Shown here: positions 1-7,284 of the stretch, in pieces
How positions within the stretch are numbered: position 1 is the stretch's first letter
How the letters are laid out: every line of letters begins with the position of its first letter
DNA from: an uncultured Prevotellaceae bacterium
GTDB lineage: Bacteria > Bacteroidota > Bacteroidia > Bacteroidales > Muribaculaceae
Length of the DNA stretch: 20,820 nt
NCBI GenBank assembly: GCA_937904375.1
Contig: CALDIG010000230.1
Coordinates: 1 to 20,820 of the forward strand
Reading direction: 5' to 3'
The notes under the pieces: model-generated
Databases searched by the model: none
What the model was told of the DNA's origin: nothing
The model's input: the letters and a program-made list of their open reading frames with translations, nothing else
Made by a program: the position numbers and the translations under genes

Positions 1-700
1 TCTGGGTGAACTCGGGCTGACGGTCGGCACGAAGGTCCTCGTCACGGAAACACTTGGCAATCTGGAAATAGCGGTCAAAACCACTTACCATGAGCAACTG
101 CTTCAAAGTCTGAGGACTCTGAGGCAAAGCGTAGAACTGGCCAGGATTCATGCGGCTGGGAACCACAAAGTCGCGAGCACCCTCGGGGGTGCTGCCAACC
201 AAGATTGGAGTCTCCACCTCGATAAAGTCGCGGCTGTCGAGGAAGTTGCGAATCAAGATTGTCATGCGGTGACGCAGCTCAAGGTTCTGGCGCACGCTGG
301 GACGACGCAAGTCGAGATAGCGGTACTTCATGCGCAGGTCATCGCCACCATCGGTATTGTCCTCTATGGTGAAAGGAGGAGTAGCACTCGGACTGAGGAT
401 ATTCAGCTCATTAACAATGATTTCAATGTCACCAGTAGGCATATTAGGGTTCTTGCTTTGACGCTCACTCACTGTGCCCGAGGCCTGAATGCAGAACTCA
501 CGGCCAAGCTTGTTGGCGCGAGCACACAGCTCGGCATCGTTCAACTCATTAAACACCAACTGGGTAATGCCATAACGGTCACGAAGGTCCACAAACGTCA
601 TGCCGCCCATCTTGCGAGTGCGCTGCACCCATCCTGCCAGTGTCACGCCCTCGCCGGCATTGGCAAGACGCAACTCTCCACATGTTTTACTTCTGTACAT
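1..700 (-). CDS. aspS: Aspartate--tRNA ligase (AspRS), N-terminal 233 residues, cut by window edge
   Basis: Class II aminoacyl-tRNA synthetase that attaches aspartate to tRNA-Asp in the cytoplasm. Reading the minus strand from the ATG at 700-698 gives MYRSKTCGELRLANAGEGV, then the OB-fold anticodon-binding domain (LAGWVQRTRKMGGMTFVDLRD, about residues 21-41). The bacterial-type linker RYLDLRRP follows, and then the class II motif 2 region (RYFQIAKCFRDEDLRADRQ) near residues 210-228. The reading frame is open to base 1, so the catalytic C-terminal part and GAD domain lie outside the window. The start is the only Met before the conserved YRSKTCGEL opening. It diverges from the tRNA-Pro gene. 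The family call is secure. Confidence 0.96.
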   Translation of the reverse strand, partial: MYRSKTCGELRLANAGEGVTLAGWVQRTRKMGGMTFVDLRDRYGITQLVFNELNDAELCARANKLGREFCIQASGTVSERQSKNPNMPTGDIEIIVNELNILSPSATPPFTIEDNTDGGDDLRMKYRYLDLRRPSVRQNLELRHRMTILIRNFLDSRDFIEVETPILVGSTPEGARDFVVPSRMNPGQFYALPQSPQTLKQLLMVSGFDRYFQIAKCFRDEDLRADRQPEFTQ

Positions 701-779
701 AATATTAATAATGTGTCTATTGTAATGTTGATAAATATTTTTCTCCTCAAGGATTTAAACTCTTGCCGAAATAAACAGA

Positions 780-787
780 CAAAATTA
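780..787 (-). promoter_or_regulatory. Candidate -7 box for aspS
   Basis: The minus strand reads TAATTTTG, an exact match to the Bacteroidetes -7 consensus TAnnTTTG, about 80 bases upstream of the aspS ATG. No good -33 TTTG is seen 19-21 bp further upstream, so this is a tentative call. Confidence 0.45.
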
Positions 788-880
788 GTAATTATTGTTC
801 ATTTTCTTATCTTATTTGTCTCAAAAAATTATCACCCTGGCAAAAAACGATGATTTTTAGCATTTTTTTCAGCAAAAATC

Positions 881-910
881 TTGCTAGTACAAAAAAAATA
901 TGTACCTTTG
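881..910 (+). promoter_or_regulatory. Promoter of tRNA-Pro
   Basis: TTG at 881-883, a 19-bp spacer, then TACCTTTG at 903-910. This fits the Bacteroidetes -33/-7 pattern and lies 24 bases before the mature tRNA 5' end. Confidence 0.8.
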
Positions 911-934
911 CATCGCTTTTGTAAAATAAAGCCT

Positions 935-1012
935 CGGGGTGTAGCGCAGTCCGGTTAGCGCGCCTGCTTTGGGAGCAGGAGGTCCCAGGTTCGAATCCTG
1001 GTACCCCGACCA
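935..1012 (+). tRNA. tRNA-Pro (anticodon TGG)
   Basis: Full cloverleaf. The acceptor stem CGGGGTG pairs with TACCCCG, with a terminal G-T pair. The D-arm carries GCGC/GCGC-type pairing. The anticodon stem CCTGC/GCAGG surrounds loop TTTGGGA with anticodon TGG at 970-972. The T-arm is CCAGG TTCGAAT CCTGG. The discriminator A is at 1009 and the 3' CCA is encoded at 1010-1012. A promoter lies directly upstream and a hairpin terminator directly downstream, so it is a single-gene transcription unit. Confidence 0.97.
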
Positions 1013-1020
1013 ATAAAAAA

Positions 1021-1070
1021 AAAACGCTGAATTATAGAAGATAATATCAACTATAGCTCAGCGTTTTTTT
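1021..1070 (+). terminator. Intrinsic terminator after tRNA-Pro
   Basis: AAAACGCTGA at 1021-1030 pairs with TCAGCGTTTT at 1058-1067. Inner pairing is TATAG (1033-1037) with CTATA (1051-1055). A run of T follows to 1070. The A-tract at the 5' side means it could also act on minus-strand transcripts. Confidence 0.85.
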
Positions 1071-1133
1071 GGTCACTCGCAAAAGATGTCACTATATCCG
1101 CTGAGCTCCAAAATGGGAGGTCAGCTAATGTGT

Positions 1134-1169
1134 AACAAAAACAATAGCAATCCATCAAATGAATTGCTA
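1134..1169 (-). terminator. Intrinsic terminator after tRNA-Ala
   Basis: Read on the minus strand, TAGCAAT (1169-1163), an 11-nt loop and ATTGCTA (1151-1145) form a perfect 7-bp stem followed by TTGTTTTTG. It starts 26 bases past the tRNA-Ala 3' end. Confidence 0.72.
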
Positions 1170-1194
1170 ACTAGTTTATTGTCAACATGTATTG

Positions 1195-1267
1195 TGGAGT
1201 ATAGCAGACTCGAACTGCTCACCTCAACACTGCCAGTGTTGCGCTCTACCGGATGAGCTAATACCCC
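1195..1267 (-). tRNA. tRNA-Ala (anticodon GGC)
   Basis: Minus-strand cloverleaf. The acceptor GGGGTAT pairs with ATACTCC and contains the G3:U70 wobble pair that is the alanine identity element. The D-arm is GCTC/GAGC. The anticodon stem CAACA/TGTTG carries loop CTGGCAG with anticodon GGC. The T-arm is AGCAG TTCGAGT CTGCT and the discriminator is A. The next bases are CAA, so unlike the neighbouring tRNA-Pro the 3' CCA is not encoded and must be added after transcription. It sits 55 bases downstream of yhcC on the same strand but has its own promoter. Confidence 0.95.
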
Positions 1268-1286
1268 GTTTTGTGATTTGCGAGTG

Positions 1287-1317
1287 CAAAATTAGAACAT
1301 TTTTTTCATTCCAGCAA
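1287..1317 (-). promoter_or_regulatory. Promoter of tRNA-Ala
   Basis: On the minus strand TTG (1317-1315), exactly 20 bp, then TAATTTTG (1294-1287), ending 19 bases before the tRNA. Its -33 box lies only 5 bases past the yhcC stop codon. Confidence 0.8.
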
Positions 1318-1322
1318 CTTTT

Positions 1323-2198
1323 TCAGTCATTTTTTTCAAAAATCTTTTTAAATTGAGCAGGTTTGAGACCCCACTTGGGATGAATCAAGAGTTCTGAAGG
1401 AGCAGTTGACACCATTCTCTCTATGACAATTCTTTCTGGCAATCTGTCTATGATGCGGTGACAAAATTGCGCATAATCCTGTGCGCTCCATTCCATTACA
1501 TTAACTTCTTCCTTTTCACACTGCTGCGCTAACCTCGTACCACGCAACACTTGCAGCTGGTGGAACTTGATTGTGCTTATAGGCAACTGAGCAATAGCAT
1601 CTACTGTCACCATCATGTCATCTTCATTCTCGCCTGGAAGTCCTAAGATAAGATGCGCGCCAATCGTCAATCCGCATTGTACTACCCTATTAATCGCATC
1701 TTGCGCACATTGCCATGAGTGGCAGCGGTTGATTAGTTCCAATGTTCGGTCATGCGATGTCTCCACTCCAATCTCCACAATCACTTTGTGTTTCTCATTG
1801 ATGCTTTGCAACAGGTTAAGCACATTCTCGTCTAAGCAATCTGGACGAGTGGAAATTACAAGTCCCACAATATCATCTACAGCAAGAGACTCATAATAAA
1901 GCTCCCGCAACGTCTCTACTGGTGCAAAGGTATTTGTAAAACTTTGAAAATAAGCCACATATTTCATGTCGGCATATTTCCCTGCATAGAACCGCTTTGC
2001 ATCAAGCAGTTGCTGTTTAACACTCGATGAGGAACGTCCAAAAGCGGGTGTAAACGAGGCATTGTTGCAATAAGTACAGCCACCCCGCCCAAGTTTTCCG
2101 TCACGGTTTGGGCAGGTGAATCCAGCATTGACATTCAACTTTTGGACACGAGTGCCATATAGTTGCTTCAGGAAATCGCTGTACTGCAGCCTAGCCAT
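1323..2198 (-). CDS. yhcC: Radical SAM protein, YhcC/TIGR01212 family
   Basis: A 291-residue radical SAM enzyme whose physiological substrate is not established. The opening GFTCPNRDGKLGRGGCTYC supplies the iron-sulfur cluster cysteines C29, C41 and C44. The long gap between the first and second cysteine, together with the CPNRDG and GRGGCTYC wording, is the signature of this family. Further family marks are YFQSFTNTFAP (about 83-93) and GLVISTRPDCL. The C-terminal half carries GLTIGAHLILGLPGE. The ATG at 2198 overlaps the TAA stop of aroC by one base (TAATG), so translation is probably coupled to aroC in a ybaK-aroC-yhcC operon. The length is normal for the family. Confidence 0.88.
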   Translation of the reverse strand: MARLQYSDFLKQLYGTRVQKLNVNAGFTCPNRDGKLGRGGCTYCNNASFTPAFGRSSSSVKQQLLDAKRFYAGKYADMKYVAYFQSFTNTFAPVETLRELYYESLAVDDIVGLVISTRPDCLDENVLNLLQSINEKHKVIVEIGVETSHDRTLELINRCHSWQCAQDAINRVVQCGLTIGAHLILGLPGENEDDMMVTVDAIAQLPISTIKFHQLQVLRGTRLAQQCEKEEVNVMEWSAQDYAQFCHRIIDRLPERIVIERMVSTAPSELLIHPKWGLKPAQFKKIFEKND

Positions 2199-3169
2199 TA
2201 TAAGCGAGAAGCTCTGTTAATCAACACATTGTCAAGCACCACAATAGCCGCCATTGCCCCAACAACTGGCACGGCTCGCGGCATCACACAAGAGTCATGT
2301 CGTCCATGCGGCTCTATAGTCACAGAATTACCTTGGCTATCAATGCTTTCCACTGGTTGCATCAACGTTGCCACCGGTTTGAACACCACATTGAAACAAA
2401 TGTCATTACCGTTGCTGATGCCGCCTTGAATGCCACCGGAATAGTTGGTGGCAGTGGAGATTTTGCCATCTTTCATCACCCATTTATCAAGCACCTCGCT
2501 GCCATAATGGTTCACGAAGTCAAAACCGAGTCCAATCTCAAAGCCCTTTGCAGCAGGTATGCTCATCATCGCCTCGGCAAGTTGCGCCGATAGTTTGCCG
2601 AAAACCGGTTCACCAATTCCTGGCATCACACCTTTTATTGTGCATGACACCACTCCTCCAGCGGTATCACCTTGCGGTATATCAGCAACTTCGGCAGTTG
2701 GCTGAGCAGTAATTGTTATTCCAAGTTGTAAAAGAGCCTGCTTAGCGAGAGCACCAGCCACCACGCGTGCTGCAGTCTCACGTGCCGAAGCACGCCCTCC
2801 GCCACGATAAACACAGACGCCATACTTCCCCTGATAGGTAAATTCTGCATGTGATGGACGATACACATCTTTCAAATGCTCATAATCCTCAGGTCGCTGG
2901 TCACGATTACGTATAACGAAACCTATGGGCGTTCCCAGCGTCACGCCATCCATGATTCCCGAGAGGATTTCCACCTCATCGGTCTCGTTGCGGCTAGAAG
3001 TAATGCCTCCTTGCCCAGGCCGACGACGTGCCATCTCATGTCGCAATTGGTCCATATCTATTTTCACGCCTGCCGGCATTCCATCAACAACGCCACCGAT
3101 TGCTGGTCCGTGCGACTCACCAAACGAAGTGAGACTAAACAAGTTGCCTATCCTATTCTTGTGTGCCAT
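2198..3169 (-). CDS. aroC: Chorismate synthase, unusually short (323 residues)
   Basis: Converts 5-enolpyruvylshikimate-3-phosphate to chorismate with reduced FMN, the last shikimate-pathway step. All three family signatures are present. GESHGPAIGGVVDGMPAG (residues 18-35) carries catalytic His20. GRASARETAARVVAGALAK covers about residues 125-143. RHDSCVMPRAVPVVGAM covers about 290-306. Two oddities stand out. Between EVAD (160-163) and GDTAGGVV (167-174) only a few residues remain, where relatives I recall have roughly 35 more, including an RCPDPE-type helix; this explains the short length against the usual 350-360. In the third signature the usual EAM reads GAM. The frame is intact. The gene starts 2 bases after the ybaK stop and overlaps yhcC by one base. 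Confidence 0.93.
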   Translation of the reverse strand: MAHKNRIGNLFSLTSFGESHGPAIGGVVDGMPAGVKIDMDQLRHEMARRRPGQGGITSSRNETDEVEILSGIMDGVTLGTPIGFVIRNRDQRPEDYEHLKDVYRPSHAEFTYQGKYGVCVYRGGGRASARETAARVVAGALAKQALLQLGITITAQPTAEVADIPQGDTAGGVVSCTIKGVMPGIGEPVFGKLSAQLAEAMMSIPAAKGFEIGLGFDFVNHYGSEVLDKWVMKDGKISTATNYSGGIQGGISNGNDICFNVVFKPVATLMQPVESIDSQGNSVTIEPHGRHDSCVMPRAVPVVGAMAAIVVLDNVLINRASRL

Positions 3170-3171
3170 AA

Positions 3172-3663
3172 TCAGTCATCAATTTCTTTTATCAGGTCAC
3201 AAACTGTTGCTCCCACAAAATCAACAAGCGCCTGTGGTGCAATCTTCAGCTGCAAACCACGCATACCTGCACTCACGAAGATATGGTCAAACAGCATACA
3301 CGTCTCATGGATAAAAGTGGGAAACGGTTTCTTCATGCCGATGGGCGAGCAACCGCCACGAATATAACCAGTAGTTGCCAACAAATCCTTCATGGCTATA
3401 AGATCCACTTTCTTGTTGCCGCTAAGTTTGGCGGCTTTTTTCAGGTCAACTTCATGGTCTCCAGGAATCACGCACACAAAATGCCTGGTCTTCTCACCAA
3501 AGAGCACCAAAGTCTTGAAGACCTGATTAATATCCTCTCCTATGGTAGCCGCGAGATGCCCAGCCGAGAGGTCATTCTCATCAACCTCGTATGCTATGAG
3601 TTCGTAAGGAACTTTTGCCTTGTCAAGCAGCCTTGCGGCGTTAGTTTTCTGTATCTTCTTCAT
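3172..3663 (-). CDS. ybaK: Cys-tRNA(Pro)/Cys-tRNA deacylase, YbaK/EbsC type
   Basis: A free-standing editing domain that hydrolyses Cys-tRNA(Pro) formed when prolyl-tRNA synthetase mistakenly uses cysteine. The 163 residues match the usual length. Visible marks are VFKTLVLFGE with the conserved Lys50, FVCVIPGDHEVDLKKAAKL (about 62-80), and GYIRGGCSPIGMKK (99-112), which is typical of YbaK rather than of other INS-domain proteins. It is the first gene of the minus-strand unit with aroC (gap 2 bases) and yhcC. A promoter lies 23 bases upstream of its ATG and interlocks with the promoter of the divergent gene at 3738. Confidence 0.92.
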   Translation of the reverse strand: MKKIQKTNAARLLDKAKVPYELIAYEVDENDLSAGHLAATIGEDINQVFKTLVLFGEKTRHFVCVIPGDHEVDLKKAAKLSGNKKVDLIAMKDLLATTGYIRGGCSPIGMKKPFPTFIHETCMLFDHIFVSAGMRGLQLKIAPQALVDFVGATVCDLIKEIDD

Positions 3664-3685
3664 GTCGTTAAGATTTTTTAGTTAG

Positions 3686-3717
3686 CAAAGTTAATTGATT
3701 TTTTCGGAATAATCATA
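3686..3717 (-). promoter_or_regulatory. Promoter of ybaK-aroC-yhcC
   Basis: On the minus strand TATG (3717-3714, three of four matches to TTTG), a 20-bp spacer, then TAACTTTG (3693-3686). The region from 3703 to 3717 is shared with the divergent plus-strand promoter. Confidence 0.6.
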
Positions 3718-3733
3718 AAGATAACTATATTTG
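3703..3733 (+). promoter_or_regulatory. Promoter of the thioredoxin-like gene at 3738
   Basis: TATATTTG at 3726-3733 is an exact TAnnTTTG box. A weak -33 (TTCG at 3703-3706) stands 19 bp upstream. The box ends only 4 bases before the ATG at 3738, so the transcript should begin at or next to the start codon. Confidence 0.6.
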
Positions 3734-3737
3734 CAGC

Positions 3738-4562
3738 ATGAAATTATCAAATATCAACATAAAGAAGTTAATATTGGTTGCTGTCACTCCACTTGTGATG
3801 ACATTTGGAGTAATGGCTCAAGGTGAAGGTTATCAAAAAGAGCTTGCCCACATTATAGCAATGCCCCGCAACGAGTCGTTTAATGCATTAAATAGTTATT
3901 TGAATCTAAATTGCAAAAACGACAAAAACACCTACAAAAAGTTATTCTCGGTTTTTGAGGAGATGCTCTCGGAACCCACATGGGATTATCATAATGAAGA
4001 GCTCTTCAAAACACTGATAGAACATGCTTCAACAGCTTCTTGCTTGAGTGATAACGAAAAAATGCGAGCACAACTCCTGCTTGATGTGGTACACAAGAAT
4101 GCTCCTGGTCAGGTTGCCAATGAGATAGATTACGAAACCATCGACGGTTCACGACACCGACTGAGCGAGATAACCACTCCTTACACATTAATATATTTCA
4201 ACGACCCTGAATGTTTTTCGTGTGCCAAAGTTAAAGAGCGTCTTGACACATGCACCACACTAAAGAACATGGTGTGTGATAGCACACTCACAGTTATAGG
4301 CATCTATCCTTACAACAATTTGGAAGAATGGAAACTGGAACCAATGCCAGAGTATATTATCAACGGGTGGGATTATGGACAAAAGATTGAAGAAGAACAA
4401 ACCTATGACCTCATGACAATGCCCCTGTTCTACCTTCTAGACCGCGACAAGCGCGTCATTCTAAAGAACGAGGCAAGCCTGAATCGTGTATTGAAAGCAA
4501 TGAACAAGTTAAAAGGGATTGAAGGCAGCGACATAGAAAGAAAACTTGACGCCATTTGGTAA
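3738..4562 (+). CDS. Secreted thioredoxin-like protein (DUF5106/TlpA type)
   Basis: A 274-residue exported protein with a C-terminal thioredoxin-like domain. Residues 1-28 form a signal peptide: basic NINIKK, then hydrophobic LILVAVTPLVMTFGVMAQ. The middle (30-120) is a helical region like those found before thioredoxin domains in Bacteroidales. The thioredoxin part begins near 125. It has LIYFNDPECFSCAKV with the redox pair C159 and C162 (C-F-S-C), and a cis-proline strand TMPLFYLLDRDKRVILK. A periplasmic disulfide reductase or isomerase role is inferred; the substrate is unknown. The start is fixed by the signal peptide, yet the -7 box ends 4 bases before it, so the mRNA is probably leaderless. 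It ends 12 bases from the convergent tilS. Confidence 0.75.
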   Translation: MKLSNINIKKLILVAVTPLVMTFGVMAQGEGYQKELAHIIAMPRNESFNALNSYLNLNCKNDKNTYKKLFSVFEEMLSEPTWDYHNEELFKTLIEHASTASCLSDNEKMRAQLLLDVVHKNAPGQVANEIDYETIDGSRHRLSEITTPYTLIYFNDPECFSCAKVKERLDTCTTLKNMVCDSTLTVIGIYPYNNLEEWKLEPMPEYIINGWDYGQKIEEEQTYDLMTMPLFYLLDRDKRVILKNEASLNRVLKAMNKLKGIEGSDIERKLDAIW

Positions 4563-4574
4563 AACAGTCAATTA

Positions 4575-5900
4575 TCAAAAAGATATAATCAAGTACCTTG
4601 TCGCATTTTTGGAAACTTTATAAGTTTGTGAAGCACGATAGCCAAGAACCCACACAATCCCCCCGTCCGCTTCAAGCAGCCAAGCTTCGTTTTTCTCTTT
4701 TTCCGAAAGTTTCAAGTCAGTGAAAAGATCACTTACGAGTTTGCTGCCGTTCATCCCGAACGGTTTGAAACGGTCGCCTTCACGCCAATGTCGGAGAAGC
4801 ACCTCAGAGCATTTAAGAATGTCGCTGCTGAATGCCACACTCCGTCTGCCATCAACCATAGCTGGAGAAAACGGTTCATTCTCTACATGATTGACTCTTA
4901 ACGCAATCGGTTCCTCCACATCACTCTCTAAATTTACTATATAGACATTCTCATCACGATTTTGCTGTGCAAAGACTTCTATCGTCTCTCGATTGATAGT
5001 AGCCTTGTGTGTCGCCGAGACAAAATGCCTGCCCACAGCACTAGAGAACATATCATCGCACTGATCGTGGTTGAACCCCAGCGGTTTGAGGATTTCATAG
5101 AGCAGCATTTCGCGGTTGCCAAAGCTATTTAAAATCTCAAGGTCAATGACAAGAGAATCATCCTCTCGGTCACTTACGATATTACGCAACACCCCCACGC
5201 TCTCACGATACAGCTCATTACAATGGCGCATATTCTCTATCGTGGTGAGCAATGCTGTCTTTGCGCCCTCAAACTCACGATAAAGAGCTGGCAACACAAT
5301 GTTGCGCAGGCGGTTACGTTTGGCGTCATTCTCAAGGTTGGTGCTGTCGGTAACATAGTCCTGCCCTATCTCGGCAAGCCAATCAAGGATTTCGGCGCGT
5401 GAGACACATAGCAACGGCCTCACCACTGCACCATTGCGAGGTTTCATGCCAGCGAGCCCCGCTATGCCTGTACCACGCATAACGTTGAGAAAGAACGTCT
5501 CTATATTGTCATCATTGTGGTGTGCCACGGCAATGCAGCTGCAGCCATGCTTCTGACGCAGTTCCTCAAACCACTCATAGCGCAGTTCACGGCATGCCAT
5601 CTCCATCGATACACCATGCTCACTCATATAGGCTGGCACATCGAAATGCTTGACATCAAGATGTACGCCAAGGTTTTTGCATAATTCTGTGACAAACATC
5701 TCGTCGCGGTTGCTCTCCTCGCCTCGCAGGTGGAAGTTGCAGTGAGCTGCACGGCAGTTATAGCCCAAATCATGCAGCACACGTAGCAGCGACACCGAGT
5801 CGGCACCGCCACTCAGCGCCACCAGTACTGGCATTGAGGCGTCGATGAGACAATCACGCTCAATAAAACTCTTTACTCTATTTTGAAACTGTTCTTCCAT
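4575..5900 (-). CDS. tilS: tRNA(Ile)-lysidine synthase
   Basis: Modifies C34 of the CAU-anticodon tRNA-Ile to lysidine using ATP and lysine, so that it reads AUA. It is an essential step in most bacteria. The N-terminal PP-loop motif SGGADS is at residues 30-35, followed by AAHCNFHLRGEES (54-66) and AVAHHNDDNIETFFLNVMRG, both typical of TilS. DSTNLENDAKRNRLRN marks the end of the catalytic domain. The C-terminal domain has HWREGDRFKPFGMNGSKLVSDLF. The length of 441 residues is normal. The start is ATG at 5900, only 9 bases after a terminator-like hairpin, and I see no -7 box in the spt-tilS gap. Expression may depend on readthrough from spt or on a promoter inside spt. Confidence 0.95.
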   Translation of the reverse strand: MEEQFQNRVKSFIERDCLIDASMPVLVALSGGADSVSLLRVLHDLGYNCRAAHCNFHLRGEESNRDEMFVTELCKNLGVHLDVKHFDVPAYMSEHGVSMEMACRELRYEWFEELRQKHGCSCIAVAHHNDDNIETFFLNVMRGTGIAGLAGMKPRNGAVVRPLLCVSRAEILDWLAEIGQDYVTDSTNLENDAKRNRLRNIVLPALYREFEGAKTALLTTIENMRHCNELYRESVGVLRNIVSDREDDSLVIDLEILNSFGNREMLLYEILKPLGFNHDQCDDMFSSAVGRHFVSATHKATINRETIEVFAQQNRDENVYIVNLESDVEEPIALRVNHVENEPFSPAMVDGRRSVAFSSDILKCSEVLLRHWREGDRFKPFGMNGSKLVSDLFTDLKLSEKEKNEAWLLEADGGIVWVLGYRASQTYKVSKNATRYLIISF

Positions 5901-5904
5901 TTAT

Positions 5905-5936
5905 AAAAAAGGATGTGACGTTTAGTGACACATCCT
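5905..5936 (-). terminator. Terminator-like hairpin between spt and tilS
   Basis: On the minus strand AGGATGTG (5936-5929), an 11-nt loop, CACATCCT (5917-5910) and then five more T. It lies 26 bases past the spt stop and ends 9 bases before the tilS ATG. It is either the spt terminator or an attenuator in the tilS leader. Confidence 0.75.
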
Positions 5937-5962
5937 CTGTTTATGCTATGCAGCGACCTCAA

Positions 5963-7150
5963 TCAAGGGATAAGGTTGTGGCTGCGGAACACTTTTTGAA
6001 TCTTCTCCAAAGCAAAAGTCACCTGCTCGCGAGTGTGGGTAGCCATAAGGCTGAAGCGGATGAGCGTGTCATCAGGAGCGACAGCGGGCGAAACCACAGG
6101 ATTTACAAAGATTCCCTCGTCGAGCAACTCACGGGTGATAAGGAACGTGAGGTTGTTGTCACGAATGAAAAGCGGGATGATTGGGGTCTCGGTGTGGCCA
6201 ATCTCGCAGCCCATCTGACGGAAACCCTCAAGAGCGTAGTGGGTGTTCTCCCACAAGTGATCCTGACGCTCAGGCTCGGCAATCATTATGTCGAGAGCGG
6301 CGCTAACAGCAGCTGTAGCGGCGGGAGTGATGCTTGCAGTAAAGATATAACTACGGCTGTGATGACGCAGGTAGTTGGTAATAACCTCGTCGGTAGCGAT
6401 GAAGCCTCCCAACGAAGCAAACGACTTGCTGAATGTACCCATAATGAGGTCCACCTCGTCGGTCAGTCCAAAATGGTCGCACACGCCGCGTCCGCCATTG
6501 CCAAACACACCAATGCCGTGTGCCTCATCAACCATGATGCAAGCGTCATATTTATGCGCAAGGTCAACGATGTCGGGAAGTTTGCACACGTCGCCTTCCA
6601 TCGAGAACACGCCGTCGGTGACGATGAGTTTCACCTTGTCGGGGTTGCACTTCTGGAGTTGTGCCTCGAGCGACGCCATATCGTTGTGTTTATATTTCAG
6701 TGACTGTGAAAACGACAAGCGACGGCCCTCAATGATTGATGCATGATCCTGCTCGTCCCAGAGAATATAATCCTCACGACCAGTAAGACACGACACAACG
6801 CCAAGGTTTACCTCAAAGCCTGTGCTGTAAATCATAGCATCTTCCTTGCCGGCGTAAGCGGCGAGCTTCTTCTCTAAGTCTTTGTGAATGTCAAGAGTAC
6901 CATTAAGGAATGGCGAGCCGGCCATACCAGTGCCATACTTCTTTGTCGCCTCTATTGCCGCTTCACGCACACGAGGGTCGGTAACAAGACCTGAATAGCA
7001 GTTTGAGCCGAACATCAAAACCTTCTTGCCATTGATAATGACCTCGGTGTCCTGCTCACTTGAGATGGCTCGGAAATAAGGATAAATTCCTGCTGCTTTA
7101 GCCTTTTGAGGCTCAGTGTAGCTTGCCAACTTCTGTTGTAGTAGCTTCAT
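5963..7150 (-). CDS. spt: Serine palmitoyltransferase (alpha-oxoamine synthase)
   Basis: A PLP enzyme that condenses serine with a fatty acyl-CoA to 3-ketosphinganine, the first step of bacterial sphingolipid synthesis. The 395 residues closely resemble the Bacteroides enzyme as I recall it: opening LLQQKLASYTEPQK, then YPYFRAI, VLMFGSN, GRRLSFSQSLKYKHND and VFSMEGD. Catalytic features are the DHAS histidine (H136), DEAHG (208-212) binding the PLP ring, and the Schiff-base lysine K242 in FSKSFASLGG. Glycine C-acetyltransferase and 8-amino-7-oxononanoate synthase share the fold, but the wording above favours serine palmitoyltransferase. No other sphingolipid gene is visible nearby. A hairpin terminator follows. 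Confidence 0.88.
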   Translation of the reverse strand: MKLLQQKLASYTEPQKAKAAGIYPYFRAISSEQDTEVIINGKKVLMFGSNCYSGLVTDPRVREAAIEATKKYGTGMAGSPFLNGTLDIHKDLEKKLAAYAGKEDAMIYSTGFEVNLGVVSCLTGREDYILWDEQDHASIIEGRRLSFSQSLKYKHNDMASLEAQLQKCNPDKVKLIVTDGVFSMEGDVCKLPDIVDLAHKYDACIMVDEAHGIGVFGNGGRGVCDHFGLTDEVDLIMGTFSKSFASLGGFIATDEVITNYLRHHSRSYIFTASITPAATAAVSAALDIMIAEPERQDHLWENTHYALEGFRQMGCEIGHTETPIIPLFIRDNNLTFLITRELLDEGIFVNPVVSPAVAPDDTLIRFSLMATHTREQVTFALEKIQKVFRSHNLIP

Positions 7151-7202
7151 AAAATCTTTTTATTGCGGTAGTATTAATATTATTACCTATTCTTTCAGCT
7201 TG

Positions 7203-7235
7203 CAAAAGTACAAAAAAAATTGTTATAACTATAAA
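7203..7235 (-). promoter_or_regulatory. Candidate promoter of spt
   Basis: On the minus strand TACTTTTG (7210-7203) matches TAnnTTTG. TTTA (7235-7232) lies 21 bp upstream as a partial -33. The -7 box ends 52 bases before the spt ATG. Confidence 0.55.
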
Positions 7236-7284
7236 ATTCCTTAATCTTTTGATGTAAAAAAGTATTAACGAGGCTTAAAGCAAT

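Noticed and set aside
269..853. 194-residue plus-strand open frame
   Set aside because: It is antisense to the N-terminal part of aspS, whose motifs on the minus strand are unmistakable.
807..1013. Minus-strand open frame reading MVGVPGFEPGTSCSQSRR
   Set aside because: It is the antisense of the tRNA-Pro gene; this wording is a well-known artefact of tRNA genes translated backwards.
1071..1133. Stretch resembling a tRNA D-arm on the minus strand (GGAGCTCAGCGG)
   Set aside because: No matching acceptor, anticodon or T-arm can be folded; at most a decayed remnant.
5915..6703. 262-residue plus-strand open frame
   Set aside because: Shadow of spt in the opposite strand; no recognisable domain and no promoter.
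5963..7150. Glycine C-acetyltransferase or BioF for the alpha-oxoamine synthase
   Set aside because: The opening and internal wording match the Bacteroides serine palmitoyltransferase more closely, and no biotin or threonine catabolism genes are near.
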